From Algorimicrobium sediminis (GTDB lineage Bacteria > Bacteroidota > Bacteroidia > Flavobacteriales > Flavobacteriaceae), in contig NZ_JBHULS010000004.1 in the NCBI RefSeq assembly GCF_042684585.1, positions 1 through 64,000 of the forward strand: 64,000 nucleotides of DNA, in the 5' to 3' direction. A model generated the notes under the pieces. It searched no databases. It was given only the letters and a program-made list of their open reading frames with translations, and was not told where the DNA came from. A program made the position numbers and the translations under genes. Below, piece by piece: positions 53,142 through 62,841 of the stretch (the first letter of the stretch is position 1; each line of letters opens with the position of its first letter).

Positions 53142-55733
53142 ATGAAAAACATTACAATGCAATTTTTCGCAGTTTTGGTTTTTGCCTTCTCATGGCAGGC
53201 ACAAGCACAATTCTCGGAAAGTTTTGAAACAGGAATTCCAGCGCCATGGACCATAATTAATGGCGGTGGTAGCAACGCTTGGGCACATTCCACTAGCCCA
53301 GCTGGCGGCGCTTTTGACGGTACTGGTGTTGCCGCTATTGAATTTAATAGTGTGGCACACGACGACTATTTAATTACACCACCAATAACAGTGGCTGCTG
53401 GTGTAAACGATGCATTATCGTTTTACGTAAAGTCAAGATCTAGTATCTTTCTAGAATCTTATGAGGTGTTGTTATCTACAACTAACACCAATGCCACATC
53501 TTTTACAACTACCTTACAGGCATCTTCTCTAGCACCAAATGCGTGGACAGAAGTAGCACTTAATTTGTCTGCTTATGTGGGGCAAACTATTTACGTAGCG
53601 CTTCGTGCTACTGGCACGGACGAGTTTGCACTTTATGCCGATCTTTTTGTAAATGGTCCCCTTCCAAGTTGCTTGGCGCCTTCTAATTTAGATGCAACCG
53701 TACTTAGTGGTAATACTACAGCAGCGTTATCTTGGGACGATGAGCCAGGCGCGACGTTAGGTTATAATTGGGCAGTAATGGCTTCCGGAGAGAATCCAGA
53801 CCTAAATACACCAGTTGCATTAGGAAGCACCGCAGGAGGTGTTATAACTGATACAGCCACTGGCTTAACAGCTGGCGAGGCCTATGATTTTTACGTACAG
53901 TCTAATTGCGATGCTAACGGTTTAAGCGAGTGGGCAGGACCCGTATCGTTTTTAGCCTTTGGACCTCCAGTTAACGACGATTGTGCAACAGCCACCTCCT
54001 TAATAGTAGAAAGCGATTTAAATTGTTTAAATCCTGTGGCAGGCAGCACTATGGGAGCAACACAAAGCCTTCCTGGTTGTTTAGGAAATGCTAACGACGA
54101 TGTGTGGTATTCGTTTACGGCTACTACTAGCTTACATACTATTATAATAAACAATACAAGTGGAACTCCCGATATTGTAACCGAAGTATTCGACGCTTGC
54201 GGTGTCGTTAGTTTAGTTTGTCAGGATACGCCAAATTCGCCAGTAGCAGTTAATAACTTAACTGCCGGAAACACCTATTATTTCAGAATTTACACATGGA
54301 GCTCGTCTGATTCAACGAGATCAAGCTTTACGGTATGTGTAGGTACACCACCTGCTCCACCAGCAAACAACGATTGTGCAAATGCTGAAGTTATTACGGA
54401 ATCCGGAGATAGTAATTGTAGCAATACCGTGTCGGGTACAACACAATCTGCAAATACCAGTGCCGATTATTCTAATGCTTGTGCTAACAATTATAACGAT
54501 GTGTGGTATGCGTTTACACCAACAACCACGGGTGAATATAATGTAACACGTACGCTAACCAGTGGAACTAGTTCTACCTACCTATCTATCTGGGAGGGCT
54601 CCTGCGGCGCGTTAACACGAATTAACTCTAGTTGTTTCTCTACGTCATTAAGTGAAGATTTAGTGGCAGGTACCACATATTATATTTCAGTGGCAACACT
54701 TAATTCGGGTGCAACATCATTCGATTTATGTGTGTACCCATCACCAACCTGTTATGTTCCTGAAGATTTAGCTGCCAGCTTTGTGGCCCCTGATGGTGTA
54801 AACCTATCGTGGTCTGCACCTACAGATGGTACGACACCAGTTGGTTATAACTGGGAAATAGTACCTCAAGGTAACGCGCAAGGTATTGGTGTTATTGATA
54901 GCGGTAGCGTTACAGTTACCAACGCGTCTGCTACTGGTTTAACGCCAGAAACCTTGTACGACCTATACGTGCAATCAGATTGTGGAGCCGGCGATTTAAG
55001 TGTTTATGCTGGACCGTTTACCTTTAATACAGGACATTGTTTACCTTCTGGCACAAACACAAATACGTATATAAACGATTTTACTGCTACCGGTCCGTAT
55101 ACTAATATATCAAACTTGGGTTCTGGTTTATCTACTAATAACTATGGCGATTTTTACAATACGCAAGCTATTGAAGTGGTACCAGGAATGTCATTCGATT
55201 TCAGTACAACTATTGTGAGTGGTACAGTGGGTTCAACTATTTGGATTGACTGGAACAATGATTTTGTGTTTGATCAGGCAACAGAAACCATGTTCACTAC
55301 TACAAGTTTTGGTAATGGGCCATTTACAGGAAGCATTACTGTACCAGCAGGCATTGCAGATGGCGATTACAGAATGCGTGTTATGATAGATTGGAATGAT
55401 TCTAATCCATCTGAAGATGCATGCGCGTTAAATTTTGGTAGAGGAGAAGTAGAGGATTATAAAGTAACTGTAAATGCAACACTTTCGGCAGATAGTTTTA
55501 ATCAAATTGCATTTAACTACTATCCAAATCCTGTGTCTAATGTGTTAACAATAAAAGGGCAACAAACCATTGAAAAAGTGTCTGTTTACAACATGTTAGG
55601 GCAAACAGTATTAAATACAACGCCAAACGCAGCAACAAGCCAAGTAGACATGTCTGCACTGCAGGCTGGTGCCTACTTTGTAAAAGTAACCATTGCTAAC
55701 AGTACGGAAACTATTCGTATAATTAAGAATTAA
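53142..55733 (+). CDS. Large T9SS-secreted GEVED-type adhesin-like protein
   Basis: The 863-residue protein has a signal peptide (ending QAQAQ), a choice-of-anchor J domain, a fibronectin III-like domain, two DDVWYSFT-type beta domains, another fibronectin III-like domain, a GEVED domain (GRGEVEDYKV) and a T9SS type A C-terminal domain from YYPNPVSNVLTI. It would be attached or released at the surface for adhesion or glycan binding. Its 3' third is nearly identical to the next gene. Confidence 0.9.
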   Translation: MKNITMQFFAVLVFAFSWQAQAQFSESFETGIPAPWTIINGGGSNAWAHSTSPAGGAFDGTGVAAIEFNSVAHDDYLITPPITVAAGVNDALSFYVKSRSSIFLESYEVLLSTTNTNATSFTTTLQASSLAPNAWTEVALNLSAYVGQTIYVALRATGTDEFALYADLFVNGPLPSCLAPSNLDATVLSGNTTAALSWDDEPGATLGYNWAVMASGENPDLNTPVALGSTAGGVITDTATGLTAGEAYDFYVQSNCDANGLSEWAGPVSFLAFGPPVNDDCATATSLIVESDLNCLNPVAGSTMGATQSLPGCLGNANDDVWYSFTATTSLHTIIINNTSGTPDIVTEVFDACGVVSLVCQDTPNSPVAVNNLTAGNTYYFRIYTWSSSDSTRSSFTVCVGTPPAPPANNDCANAEVITESGDSNCSNTVSGTTQSANTSADYSNACANNYNDVWYAFTPTTTGEYNVTRTLTSGTSSTYLSIWEGSCGALTRINSSCFSTSLSEDLVAGTTYYISVATLNSGATSFDLCVYPSPTCYVPEDLAASFVAPDGVNLSWSAPTDGTTPVGYNWEIVPQGNAQGIGVIDSGSVTVTNASATGLTPETLYDLYVQSDCGAGDLSVYAGPFTFNTGHCLPSGTNTNTYINDFTATGPYTNISNLGSGLSTNNYGDFYNTQAIEVVPGMSFDFSTTIVSGTVGSTIWIDWNNDFVFDQATETMFTTTSFGNGPFTGSITVPAGIADGDYRMRVMIDWNDSNPSEDACALNFGRGEVEDYKVTVNATLSADSFNQIAFNYYPNPVSNVLTIKGQQTIEKVSVYNMLGQTVLNTTPNAATSQVDMSALQAGAYFVKVTIANSTETIRIIKN
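54750..55733 (+). repeat. Near-identical 3' third, copy 1
   Basis: From the codons for TCYVPEDLAA to the stop, this about 984-bp stretch matches 57574-58557 at a constant offset of 2824 bp. The last about 590 bp differ at fewer than ten bases, while the first about 390 bp are somewhat more different. It covers fibronectin III, GEVED and T9SS domains. Confidence 0.95.
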
Positions 55734-55749
55734 AATAGCATTTAATTTT

Positions 55750-55780
55750 AAAAGGCCGTCTTACTAGACGGCCTTTTTTT
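55750..55780 (+). terminator. Terminator after the 53.1-kb T9SS gene
   Basis: AAAAGGCCGTC and GACGGCCTTTT form a perfect 11-bp stem with a long T-run. Confidence 0.93.
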
Positions 55781-55974
55781 GTTTTTTAATTAAAATACAT
55801 TTAAATAATTGATTGTATGGTTATTATTAGTTTCTAAAAAAAACTAAATTTCTTTTTATCCCCAAAAAATGCATTTTGTCGATTTCGAAAGGTTTATCTT
55901 TTTATTCTATTAATTTCAAACTAAATTGAGCAATTAATCAATTAAACGTATAATATTAACATTAAAACTACAAA

Positions 55975-58557
55975 ATGAAAAAAATTACAATTCAATTTTT
56001 AGTCTTTTTAGCTTTGGCCTTTTCTTGGCAAGCTAATGCGCAGTGTAATTACACTTTGGAAATGAACGATTCCTGGGGTGATGGTTGGAACGGTAATACC
56101 ATGGACGTCTTGGTAAATAGCACTCCTGTGTTATCCGGGGTAACCTTGAATGATGGTGAGCAAGGGCTCCTAACGTTTTCGGTAAATACCGGAGACGATG
56201 TTACCACAGTATGGAACGGCGGCGGAGCATACGGAAGTGAAACTAGTTACCGAATTTTAGATTTTGGCGGTGTTGAAGTTGGTACCGGAGCGCAATCTGA
56301 TATAACTTCTGGTACGATTACTGCTGCTTGCCCGTCATGTACGATTGGTGTGGTAGCTTCGGAAACAATAAATGAAGACTGTTTAGCAGGTACCTATACA
56401 ATTACGGTAGAGTTCTCTACAGTAGGCGATGCTACGGGTGTATCAGATGGTGCAGGCACTTACCCAATTACAGGAACAACAGCAGTGGCAGGACCGTATA
56501 CTATAGGTTCAGAACAAGATTTAACGGTTATACATTCAAGCGCTAGCTGCGACTTTGCTCTAGGTACTTTTGTGGACGATTGCCCAACGCCTGTTACATG
56601 TGGCACACCTTTAAACCAAACATTTTGCTACGGACCAAATGACACGACTGAATTTGTGTACAAAAGTAATGATGGTTCTAATTTAAAAGTTATTTTCAAT
56701 GCAGGTGATATTGAAAGCTGTTGTGATGATTTAGTAATTTTTGATAGTGATGGTGTCACTGAACTTTACAGAGGCGCTAACGGCGGCGATTTAACAGGTT
56801 TGGAATTCACAGCTTCTGGCGATACTATAACTGTTGCTGTCGATTCTGATGGTAGTGTACAATCTTGTGCAACTGTAACTGGTGCAGACTGGGATTGGGA
56901 TGTTATCTGTTTAGGCTGTACACCGGGTGAAGCATCTGTAACGCTTGTTGAAGACTGTGCAAATGAAACATATACGTTAGAAGTTGTTGTAACCAATCAA
57001 GCAGATGCGTTAACAGTTACAGACGGGACGGCTTCCGAGGTTTTTGCAGGTACTGTAGTAATGGGACCTTATGCCTTTGGAACAGCCACAACGTTAACAG
57101 TAGAACATGCTGATGTAACATGCAACTACGGGCTAGGAACCTTTAATATTAATGCGTGTCCTCCACCAAATGATGAATGTGCCGATGCTATTGGATTAAC
57201 CGTTAATACCGATTTGCAATGTGGTACAGTAACTTCTGGTACCGTTTTTGGTGCAACAGATTCTGGTAATACAGGTTCTGGATGTTTTGGTACACCAAAC
57301 GACGATGTTTGGTATAGTTTTGTAGCAACTTCTACAGAACACACAGTGTCTTTAATTAATATAGCAGGTAATACTACAGATTTGTATCACGCTGTTTATA
57401 ATGCCACACCAGGATGCGGTTCGTTGGGAGAAGCACTTGTTTGCCGTGATCCAAACAGTACCGAGTTAACTGGTTTAACCATAGGACAAACATATTATAT
57501 CCAGGTATATACTTGGGGAAGTACACCTAATCGCGACACAACTTTTGATATTTGTGTAGGAACGGCGCCAACTTGTTATGTTCCTGAAGATTTAGCTGCT
57601 AGCTTTGTGTCTCCAGATGGTGCAAACCTATCATGGTCCGCACCTACAGACGGTACGACACCAGTTGGTTATAACTGGGAAATAGTGCCACAAGGTAATG
57701 CGCAAGGTATTGGTGTTATTGATAGCGGTAGCGTTACAGCTACCAGCGCGTCTGCTACTGGTTTAACAACAGATACCTTGTACGACCTATACGTGCAATC
57801 AGATTGTGGAGCCGGCGATTTAAGCGGTTATGCTGGACCGTTTACCTTTAATGCAGGATACTGCTTACCGTCTGGAACAAACACAAGTACTTATATAAAC
57901 GATTTTACAGCTACCGGTCCGTATACCAATATTTCAAACTTGGGTTCTGGTTTATCTACTAATAACTATGGCGATTTTTACAATACGCAGGCTATTGAAG
58001 TGGTACCAGGAATGTCATTCGATTTCAGTACAACTATTGTGAGTGGTACAGTGGGTTCAACTATTTGGATTGACTGGAACAATGATTTTGTGTTTGATCA
58101 GGCAACAGAAACCATGTTCACTACTACAAGTTTTGGTAATGGGCCATTTACAGGAAGCATAACTGTACCAGCAGGCATTGCAGATGGCGATTACAGAATG
58201 CGTGTTATGATAGATTGGAATGATTCTAATCCATCTGAAGATGCATGCGCGTTAAATTTTGGTAGAGGAGAAGTAGAGGATTATAAAGTAACTGTAAATG
58301 CAACACTTTCTGCAGATAGCTTTAATCAAATTGCATTTAACTACTATCCAAATCCTGTGTCTAATGTGTTAACAATAAAAGGGCAACAAACCATTGAAAA
58401 AGTGTCTGTTTACAACATGTTAGGGCAAACAGTATTAAATACAACGCCAAACGCAGCAACAAGCCAAGTAGACATGTCTGCACTGCAGGCTGGTGCCTAC
58501 TTTGTAAAAGTAACCATTGCTAACAGTACGGAAACTATTCGTATTATAAAGAACTAG
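55975..58557 (+). CDS. Large T9SS-secreted GEVED-type adhesin-like protein
   Basis: The 860-residue protein has a signal peptide (ending QANAQ) and an N-terminal half unlike its upstream neighbour: a C-terminal-like domain with MNDSWGDGWNGN, two repeats ending ATLTVxH-x-xxxCxxGLGTF-like, a CUB-like region with paired Cys (LNQTFCYGPND) and a DDVWYSFVA domain. Fibronectin III, GEVED and T9SS domains follow, almost identical to the previous gene. Probable surface adhesin. Confidence 0.9.
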   Translation: MKKITIQFLVFLALAFSWQANAQCNYTLEMNDSWGDGWNGNTMDVLVNSTPVLSGVTLNDGEQGLLTFSVNTGDDVTTVWNGGGAYGSETSYRILDFGGVEVGTGAQSDITSGTITAACPSCTIGVVASETINEDCLAGTYTITVEFSTVGDATGVSDGAGTYPITGTTAVAGPYTIGSEQDLTVIHSSASCDFALGTFVDDCPTPVTCGTPLNQTFCYGPNDTTEFVYKSNDGSNLKVIFNAGDIESCCDDLVIFDSDGVTELYRGANGGDLTGLEFTASGDTITVAVDSDGSVQSCATVTGADWDWDVICLGCTPGEASVTLVEDCANETYTLEVVVTNQADALTVTDGTASEVFAGTVVMGPYAFGTATTLTVEHADVTCNYGLGTFNINACPPPNDECADAIGLTVNTDLQCGTVTSGTVFGATDSGNTGSGCFGTPNDDVWYSFVATSTEHTVSLINIAGNTTDLYHAVYNATPGCGSLGEALVCRDPNSTELTGLTIGQTYYIQVYTWGSTPNRDTTFDICVGTAPTCYVPEDLAASFVSPDGANLSWSAPTDGTTPVGYNWEIVPQGNAQGIGVIDSGSVTATSASATGLTTDTLYDLYVQSDCGAGDLSGYAGPFTFNAGYCLPSGTNTSTYINDFTATGPYTNISNLGSGLSTNNYGDFYNTQAIEVVPGMSFDFSTTIVSGTVGSTIWIDWNNDFVFDQATETMFTTTSFGNGPFTGSITVPAGIADGDYRMRVMIDWNDSNPSEDACALNFGRGEVEDYKVTVNATLSADSFNQIAFNYYPNPVSNVLTIKGQQTIEKVSVYNMLGQTVLNTTPNAATSQVDMSALQAGAYFVKVTIANSTETIRIIKN
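57574..58557 (+). repeat. Near-identical 3' third, copy 2
   Basis: See the copy at 54750-55733. The codon changes in the last 590 bp are synonymous where I compared them (for example CAA/CAG, ATT/ATA, TCG/TCT, TTA-less stop change TAA/TAG), as expected for recent duplication or gene conversion. Confidence 0.95.
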
Positions 58558-58580
58558 CAATAGTTTTTATAAATGATTTT

Positions 58581-58609
58581 AAAAACCACCCAAACGGGTG
58601 GTTTTTTTT
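58581..58609 (+). terminator. Terminator after the 56-kb T9SS gene
   Basis: AAAAACCACCC and GGGTGGTTTTT form an 11-bp stem with AAAC loop and a T-run. Confidence 0.93.
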
Positions 58610-58619
58610 ATGGTTTAAC

Positions 58620-58627
58620 TACATTTG
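58620..58627 (+). promoter_or_regulatory. -7 element TACATTTG of the glycosyltransferase operon
   Basis: It matches the consensus and ends 4 bases before the ATG at 58632, so the mRNA is probably leaderless. Confidence 0.55.
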
Positions 58628-58631
58628 TTAT

Positions 58632-59642
58632 ATGCAACTACAATTTTCGTTTATCGTTCCCGTTTTTAATCGTCCATCAGAAATAGACGAGTTATTAAGC
58701 AGTTTAGTAGAACAACAATACCCTCATAGTTTCGAGGTGGTTATTGTTGAAGATGGCTCTACCAATTCCGCTGAACAAGTAGTAAGTAGTTATGCTAATA
58801 AGTTAACTATTAATTACTTATTCAAACCAAATTCTGGGCCGGGTGATTCTAGAAATTTTGGAATGCGCCACGCCAAAGGAAACTACTTTATAATTCTCGA
58901 TTCCGATTGCATTGTACCACCACAGTATTTAAGTACGGTGTCTAATTTTTTAAATTCGACTTATGTAGATTGTTTTGGGGGACCCGATGCAGCTCACACC
59001 TCCTTTTCTAATTTGCAAAAGGCAATAAATTTTGCAATGACCTCTTTTATGACAACGGGTGGTATTAGGGGGAATAAAAATCAAATTAGTAAATTTCAGC
59101 CACGAAGTTTTAATATGGGCTTATCTAAAAAGGCTTTTAAAGAAACAGGAGGATTTGGTAATATTCATCCTGGCGAAGATCCAGATTTGTCCATCAGACT
59201 CTGGAAATTGGGTTACCAAACCGCCCTGATAACAGATGCCTACGTTTTTCACAAACGACGCATTTCATGGCGAACCTTTTATAAGCAGGTATCTAAATTT
59301 GGAAAAGTTCGTCCCATACTCAATTATTGGCATCCCGACACCAGAAAAATAACCTATTGGTTTCCTTCCGTGTTTTTTATTGGCTTTTTAGCTACTGTAT
59401 TACTGGCACCCCTTATTGGTGTTTATCCGCTAGCATGGTATGTAATTTATTTTATAGGTGTATTTTTTGGTGCCCTGTTTCAAACTAAAAGTTTGTCTAT
59501 TGCCATACAATCGGTGGTTGCTACTGGTATCCAGTTTACAGGCTATGGCATCGGATTTTTAACGTCAGTTATCAAGCTCAAGTTATATAATAAAGCACCG
59601 GAACAGCTATTTCCTGAATTATTTTTTAAAAACAAATCATGA
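58632..59642 (+). CDS. Family 2 glycosyltransferase
   Basis: The 336-residue membrane-bound GT-A enzyme has FSFIVPVFNRPSEIDELL, the nucleotide-sugar Asp motif VIVEDGS and LDSDC, the acceptor region GEDPDLSIRLWKLGY, and two or three C-terminal membrane helices (about residues 240-310). It adds a sugar to a lipid or glycan; substrate unknown. Its stop overlaps the YbbR gene start (ATGA). Confidence 0.92.
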   Translation: MQLQFSFIVPVFNRPSEIDELLSSLVEQQYPHSFEVVIVEDGSTNSAEQVVSSYANKLTINYLFKPNSGPGDSRNFGMRHAKGNYFIILDSDCIVPPQYLSTVSNFLNSTYVDCFGGPDAAHTSFSNLQKAINFAMTSFMTTGGIRGNKNQISKFQPRSFNMGLSKKAFKETGGFGNIHPGEDPDLSIRLWKLGYQTALITDAYVFHKRRISWRTFYKQVSKFGKVRPILNYWHPDTRKITYWFPSVFFIGFLATVLLAPLIGVYPLAWYVIYFIGVFFGALFQTKSLSIAIQSVVATGIQFTGYGIGFLTSVIKLKLYNKAPEQLFPELFFKNKS

Positions 59643-60601
59643 AATTATTAAAACATGTTATCCATCGGGCCCTTAAAAATAAACGAATAAATGTATTTGT
59701 ATTGTTTTTGGCACTTTCCTTTGGTGTGTTACTTGTTATGAAACTGTCCAATGTATATACCAATACCATTAGCTTCAAAATAAATAAGGTAAATATTCCA
59801 GAAACGGCGGTTATTTTAAACGACAGTAGCAGCAAATTACAAATTACCCTAAAAGCTAAAGGTTTTAGCTTGCTGCCTTATTATTTTAAAAAACCAGAAA
59901 TTGCAATCGATTTTAGTAAACACATTACCAAAACTAAAACGCATTACATTTGGAATAAACATTCCGCTTATTTGGATATTATGAAACAATTTGATAAAGC
60001 TGTTGAGGTTGTAAACATTACACCCGACACCTTACAATTTCCTTTTGATGTAAATGCCATAAAAAAAGTCCCTGTAAAAATTAATCAGCGCATTAAATAC
60101 GCCATTGGATATGATGTTTTAGGAAATTTGAAAGCCACGCCAGATTCTATAAAAATTATTGGACCAGAAGCTGTAGTAACCTCTATTACACACGTGGCCA
60201 CCGATACCCTAAAACAACAGGGTGTTAAAAGTGATTTAGATGTACCAATGACTTTATTATTACCAAAAACAAAGCATCAAATTCAGTTTTCGGATAGTCA
60301 AGTAAGGGTGGCGGCAACCGTTACCAAATTTACAGAAGGCAAATTAAAAATACCCGTAACTATTATAAATGTACCAGATAACTTAAGTTTAAAATACTAT
60401 CCAAAAAAAGTAAGTGTTTATTATTATACCAGTTTAGAACATTATAAAACTATTTCCGCCTCCGATTTTGAAGTTATTTGTAACTTTAACGAAGTAACCA
60501 AGCAACAACCATTTTTAGTGCCTAAATTAGTGAAACAGCCCGAGGGATTAAAGCATGTAAAAATTAATCAGGATCATATTGAGTATTTAATAACAAAATG
60601 A
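59639..60601 (+). CDS. YbbR-domain membrane protein
   Basis: The 320-residue protein has one N-terminal membrane helix (about residues 17-37) and several YbbR-like beta repeats (IKKVPVKINQRIKYAIGYDVLGNLKATPDSIKIIGPEAVV is the clearest segment, given here only by its motif PDSIKIIGP). YbbR/CdaR proteins regulate diadenylate cyclases in other phyla; no cyclase is visible here. It overlaps both neighbours by four bases. Confidence 0.88.
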   Translation: MKLLKHVIHRALKNKRINVFVLFLALSFGVLLVMKLSNVYTNTISFKINKVNIPETAVILNDSSSKLQITLKAKGFSLLPYYFKKPEIAIDFSKHITKTKTHYIWNKHSAYLDIMKQFDKAVEVVNITPDTLQFPFDVNAIKKVPVKINQRIKYAIGYDVLGNLKATPDSIKIIGPEAVVTSITHVATDTLKQQGVKSDLDVPMTLLLPKTKHQIQFSDSQVRVAATVTKFTEGKLKIPVTIINVPDNLSLKYYPKKVSVYYYTSLEHYKTISASDFEVICNFNEVTKQQPFLVPKLVKQPEGLKHVKINQDHIEYLITK

Positions 60602-61191
60602 AAATAGTGGGATTAACAGGCGGAATTGGCAGCGGAAAAACAACGGCAGCCTCATTTTTTAAGGAGATGGGTGTGCCTGTGTATATTGCAGATGAGGAAG
60701 CTAAAATGCTAATGAATAAATCGGAAACATTGCGCAAACAACTAACTGCATTATTTGGTAGCCAAGCGTATATAAATGAGGCGTTAAATAAAACTTATAT
60801 TGCTGAAGCCATTTTTAACAATAAGGCGTTACTACAGCAAATGAATAAACTAGTACACCCCATAGTGGCCAAACATTTTAATAATTGGGTTTTAAATCAA
60901 CAGGGCCCTTATGTTATAAAAGAATCGGCTATTTTATTTGAACACGGTGCCGATGCAGCCTGCCATTATACCATATTGGTAACTGCGCCAGAACCAATAA
61001 GAATTTCGCGTGTTATAGCGCGCGATGGTAAAACTGAAGCTCAAGTTCGTGCTATTATAGCCAACCAAATGCCAGATGCAGAAAAACGCAAAAAAGCGTC
61101 GTTTGTTATTGAAAATATAGACCTTCAAGCCACTAAAGAACAGGTGCGAAACGTACACCTAAAATTGCTAAAAACTACAAAAACTTCTTAA
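60598..61191 (+). CDS. coaE: Dephospho-CoA kinase
   Basis: The 197-residue P-loop kinase has GLTGGIGSGKTTAASFF, the lid and acceptor motifs VYIADEEAK and KLVHPIVAKHF, and VTAPEPIRISRVIARDG. It makes CoA from dephospho-CoA and ATP. Last gene of the GT2-YbbR-coaE operon. Confidence 0.96.
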   Translation: MKIVGLTGGIGSGKTTAASFFKEMGVPVYIADEEAKMLMNKSETLRKQLTALFGSQAYINEALNKTYIAEAIFNNKALLQQMNKLVHPIVAKHFNNWVLNQQGPYVIKESAILFEHGADAACHYTILVTAPEPIRISRVIARDGKTEAQVRAIIANQMPDAEKRKKASFVIENIDLQATKEQVRNVHLKLLKTTKTS

Positions 61192-61194
61192 ATT

Positions 61195-61257
61195 TTAACA
61201 TTATTGTTAATGTAAGGTTAAATGCTAAGATAGCTAAATGTTAAAATGTTAATTTTG
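61195..61257 (+). promoter_or_regulatory. Promoter region of the RprX/RprY-like operon
   Basis: TAATTTTG (61250-61257) matches TAnnTTTG and ends 4 bases before the ATG, so the mRNA is likely leaderless. Upstream are a perfect palindrome TTAACA-TTAT-TGTTAA (61195-61210) and several GTTAA(A)TG motifs at 61206, 61217, 61233 and 61240. These may bind the response regulator itself. Confidence 0.45.
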
Positions 61258-61261
61258 AACG

Positions 61262-62836
61262 ATGAGCAAAAAGTTATTCATCATACTGGTGTTATTAATG
61301 AGTCTGTCGCTTGTTGGTATAATATTTGTCCAAGCTTATTATATCAACAATTCAATTAAAAACGAGGAAGATCAGTTTAATTTTAATGTAAAAAATGCAT
61401 TAACCTACGCTTCTCGCCAAATTGAAGAGCGCGAAATGACAAGCTATTACAACAAATACCAAACCTTGGTAGATGAAAAAAAACAAGCCGATACGGTAGC
61501 TATTTCAAAATTGTTTATTGTCTCCCAAATTAACGACACCAACGAAACGTTTATATATAGAAGTGGCATATTAGAAGAAAATCATAAATTATCTTCTTCG
61601 CTCTTTGACATTGGTTTAGATAGCTTAAATATTAAACGCATTATAGGGAGTTCGGAAGCTAAAGTATTTAGTAACCAAGCTACAATGGATAATGAATTAA
61701 CACCCAATCCGGTTTTAAGTTTGTTAAAAACGGGACGCATGACCGCGGCCGAACGCATAAATTTTGACGAGGCTTTTAAAGTGCTAGGAAGCAGAATTCC
61801 TATTCATAAACGTGTTAGCGAGGCGCAAATAGATAATTTGTTGTGCCGAAAATTGCGAGACGACAACATTCATTTAGATTATGAATTTGCCATTTACAGT
61901 AATGATTTAGCAACGAAAATTCAGACGGATAATTTTGAAATGGATCAGGGCACCACGTTTAGTGTCAATATCTTTTCGAACGAGTTTGATCGTAACAACT
62001 ATCAATTGTTGGTAAATTTTCCGAAACGTAATAAATTCTTACAATCGTCCATAATACGGATGACCTTGTTGTCTATAATTTTCACTTCCATTATAATTAT
62101 TGCTTATTCCAGTGCTTTATTGCAACTTTTTAGGCAACGAAAAATATCGGAAATTAAAACCGATTTTATAAACAACATGACACATGAGTTTAAAACGCCA
62201 ATTGCAACTATAAATTTAGCGCTAGATGCCGTTAAAAACCCAAAAGTTATTAACGATCCAGATCGTGTGGCTAGATACTTGCAAATGATTCGCGATGAAA
62301 ATAAACGCATGCATGCCCAAGTGGAAAATGTTTTACGCATTTCTAAACTGGAAAAAAATGAATTAAACATCAGTAAAGATCGTGTGGATTTACATGAGTT
62401 AATTGAAGATGCCATTGCACATATCCATTTAATTGTGGAAGATAGAAAAGGCTATGTTAACGCGCATTTAGAGGCCGAGCAATCATCGGTATTAGCAAAT
62501 GAAACGCACTTTACAAATGTATTGGTAAATATATTGGACAATGCCGTAAAATACTCGCCAAACGCGCCTAAAATTGATGTGTTTACGGAAACTGTTGGTA
62601 ATAATATTATTATAAAAATAAAAGATCAAGGAAGTGGTATGGGAAAAGCCGCTCAAAAACGTGTTTTTGAAAAATTTTACAGAGAACATACAGGAAATAT
62701 ACACAATGTAAAAGGGCATGGTCTTGGTTTAGCCTACGTAAAGCGTATGGTGGAAGATCACCAAGGTCATATATCTTTAGAAAGTGAAAAAGAAAAAGGA
62801 AGTACCTTTATTATAAAACTTCCATTAATATCGTAA
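61262..62836 (+). CDS. Sensor histidine kinase, RprX-like
   Basis: The 524-residue kinase has two membrane helices (about residues 5-28 and 262-285) around a periplasmic sensor of about 235 residues, a short linker, HisKA with NNMTHEFKTPIATI, and HATPase with NILDNAVKYSP, DQGSGMG and GHGLGLAYVKRM. It probably pairs with the regulator that starts 6 bp downstream. It resembles RprX of Bacteroides in layout; the signal is unknown. Confidence 0.93.
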   Translation: MSKKLFIILVLLMSLSLVGIIFVQAYYINNSIKNEEDQFNFNVKNALTYASRQIEEREMTSYYNKYQTLVDEKKQADTVAISKLFIVSQINDTNETFIYRSGILEENHKLSSSLFDIGLDSLNIKRIIGSSEAKVFSNQATMDNELTPNPVLSLLKTGRMTAAERINFDEAFKVLGSRIPIHKRVSEAQIDNLLCRKLRDDNIHLDYEFAIYSNDLATKIQTDNFEMDQGTTFSVNIFSNEFDRNNYQLLVNFPKRNKFLQSSIIRMTLLSIIFTSIIIIAYSSALLQLFRQRKISEIKTDFINNMTHEFKTPIATINLALDAVKNPKVINDPDRVARYLQMIRDENKRMHAQVENVLRISKLEKNELNISKDRVDLHELIEDAIAHIHLIVEDRKGYVNAHLEAEQSSVLANETHFTNVLVNILDNAVKYSPNAPKIDVFTETVGNNIIIKIKDQGSGMGKAAQKRVFEKFYREHTGNIHNVKGHGLGLAYVKRMVEDHQGHISLESEKEKGSTFIIKLPLIS

Positions 62837-62841
62837 ATGTT

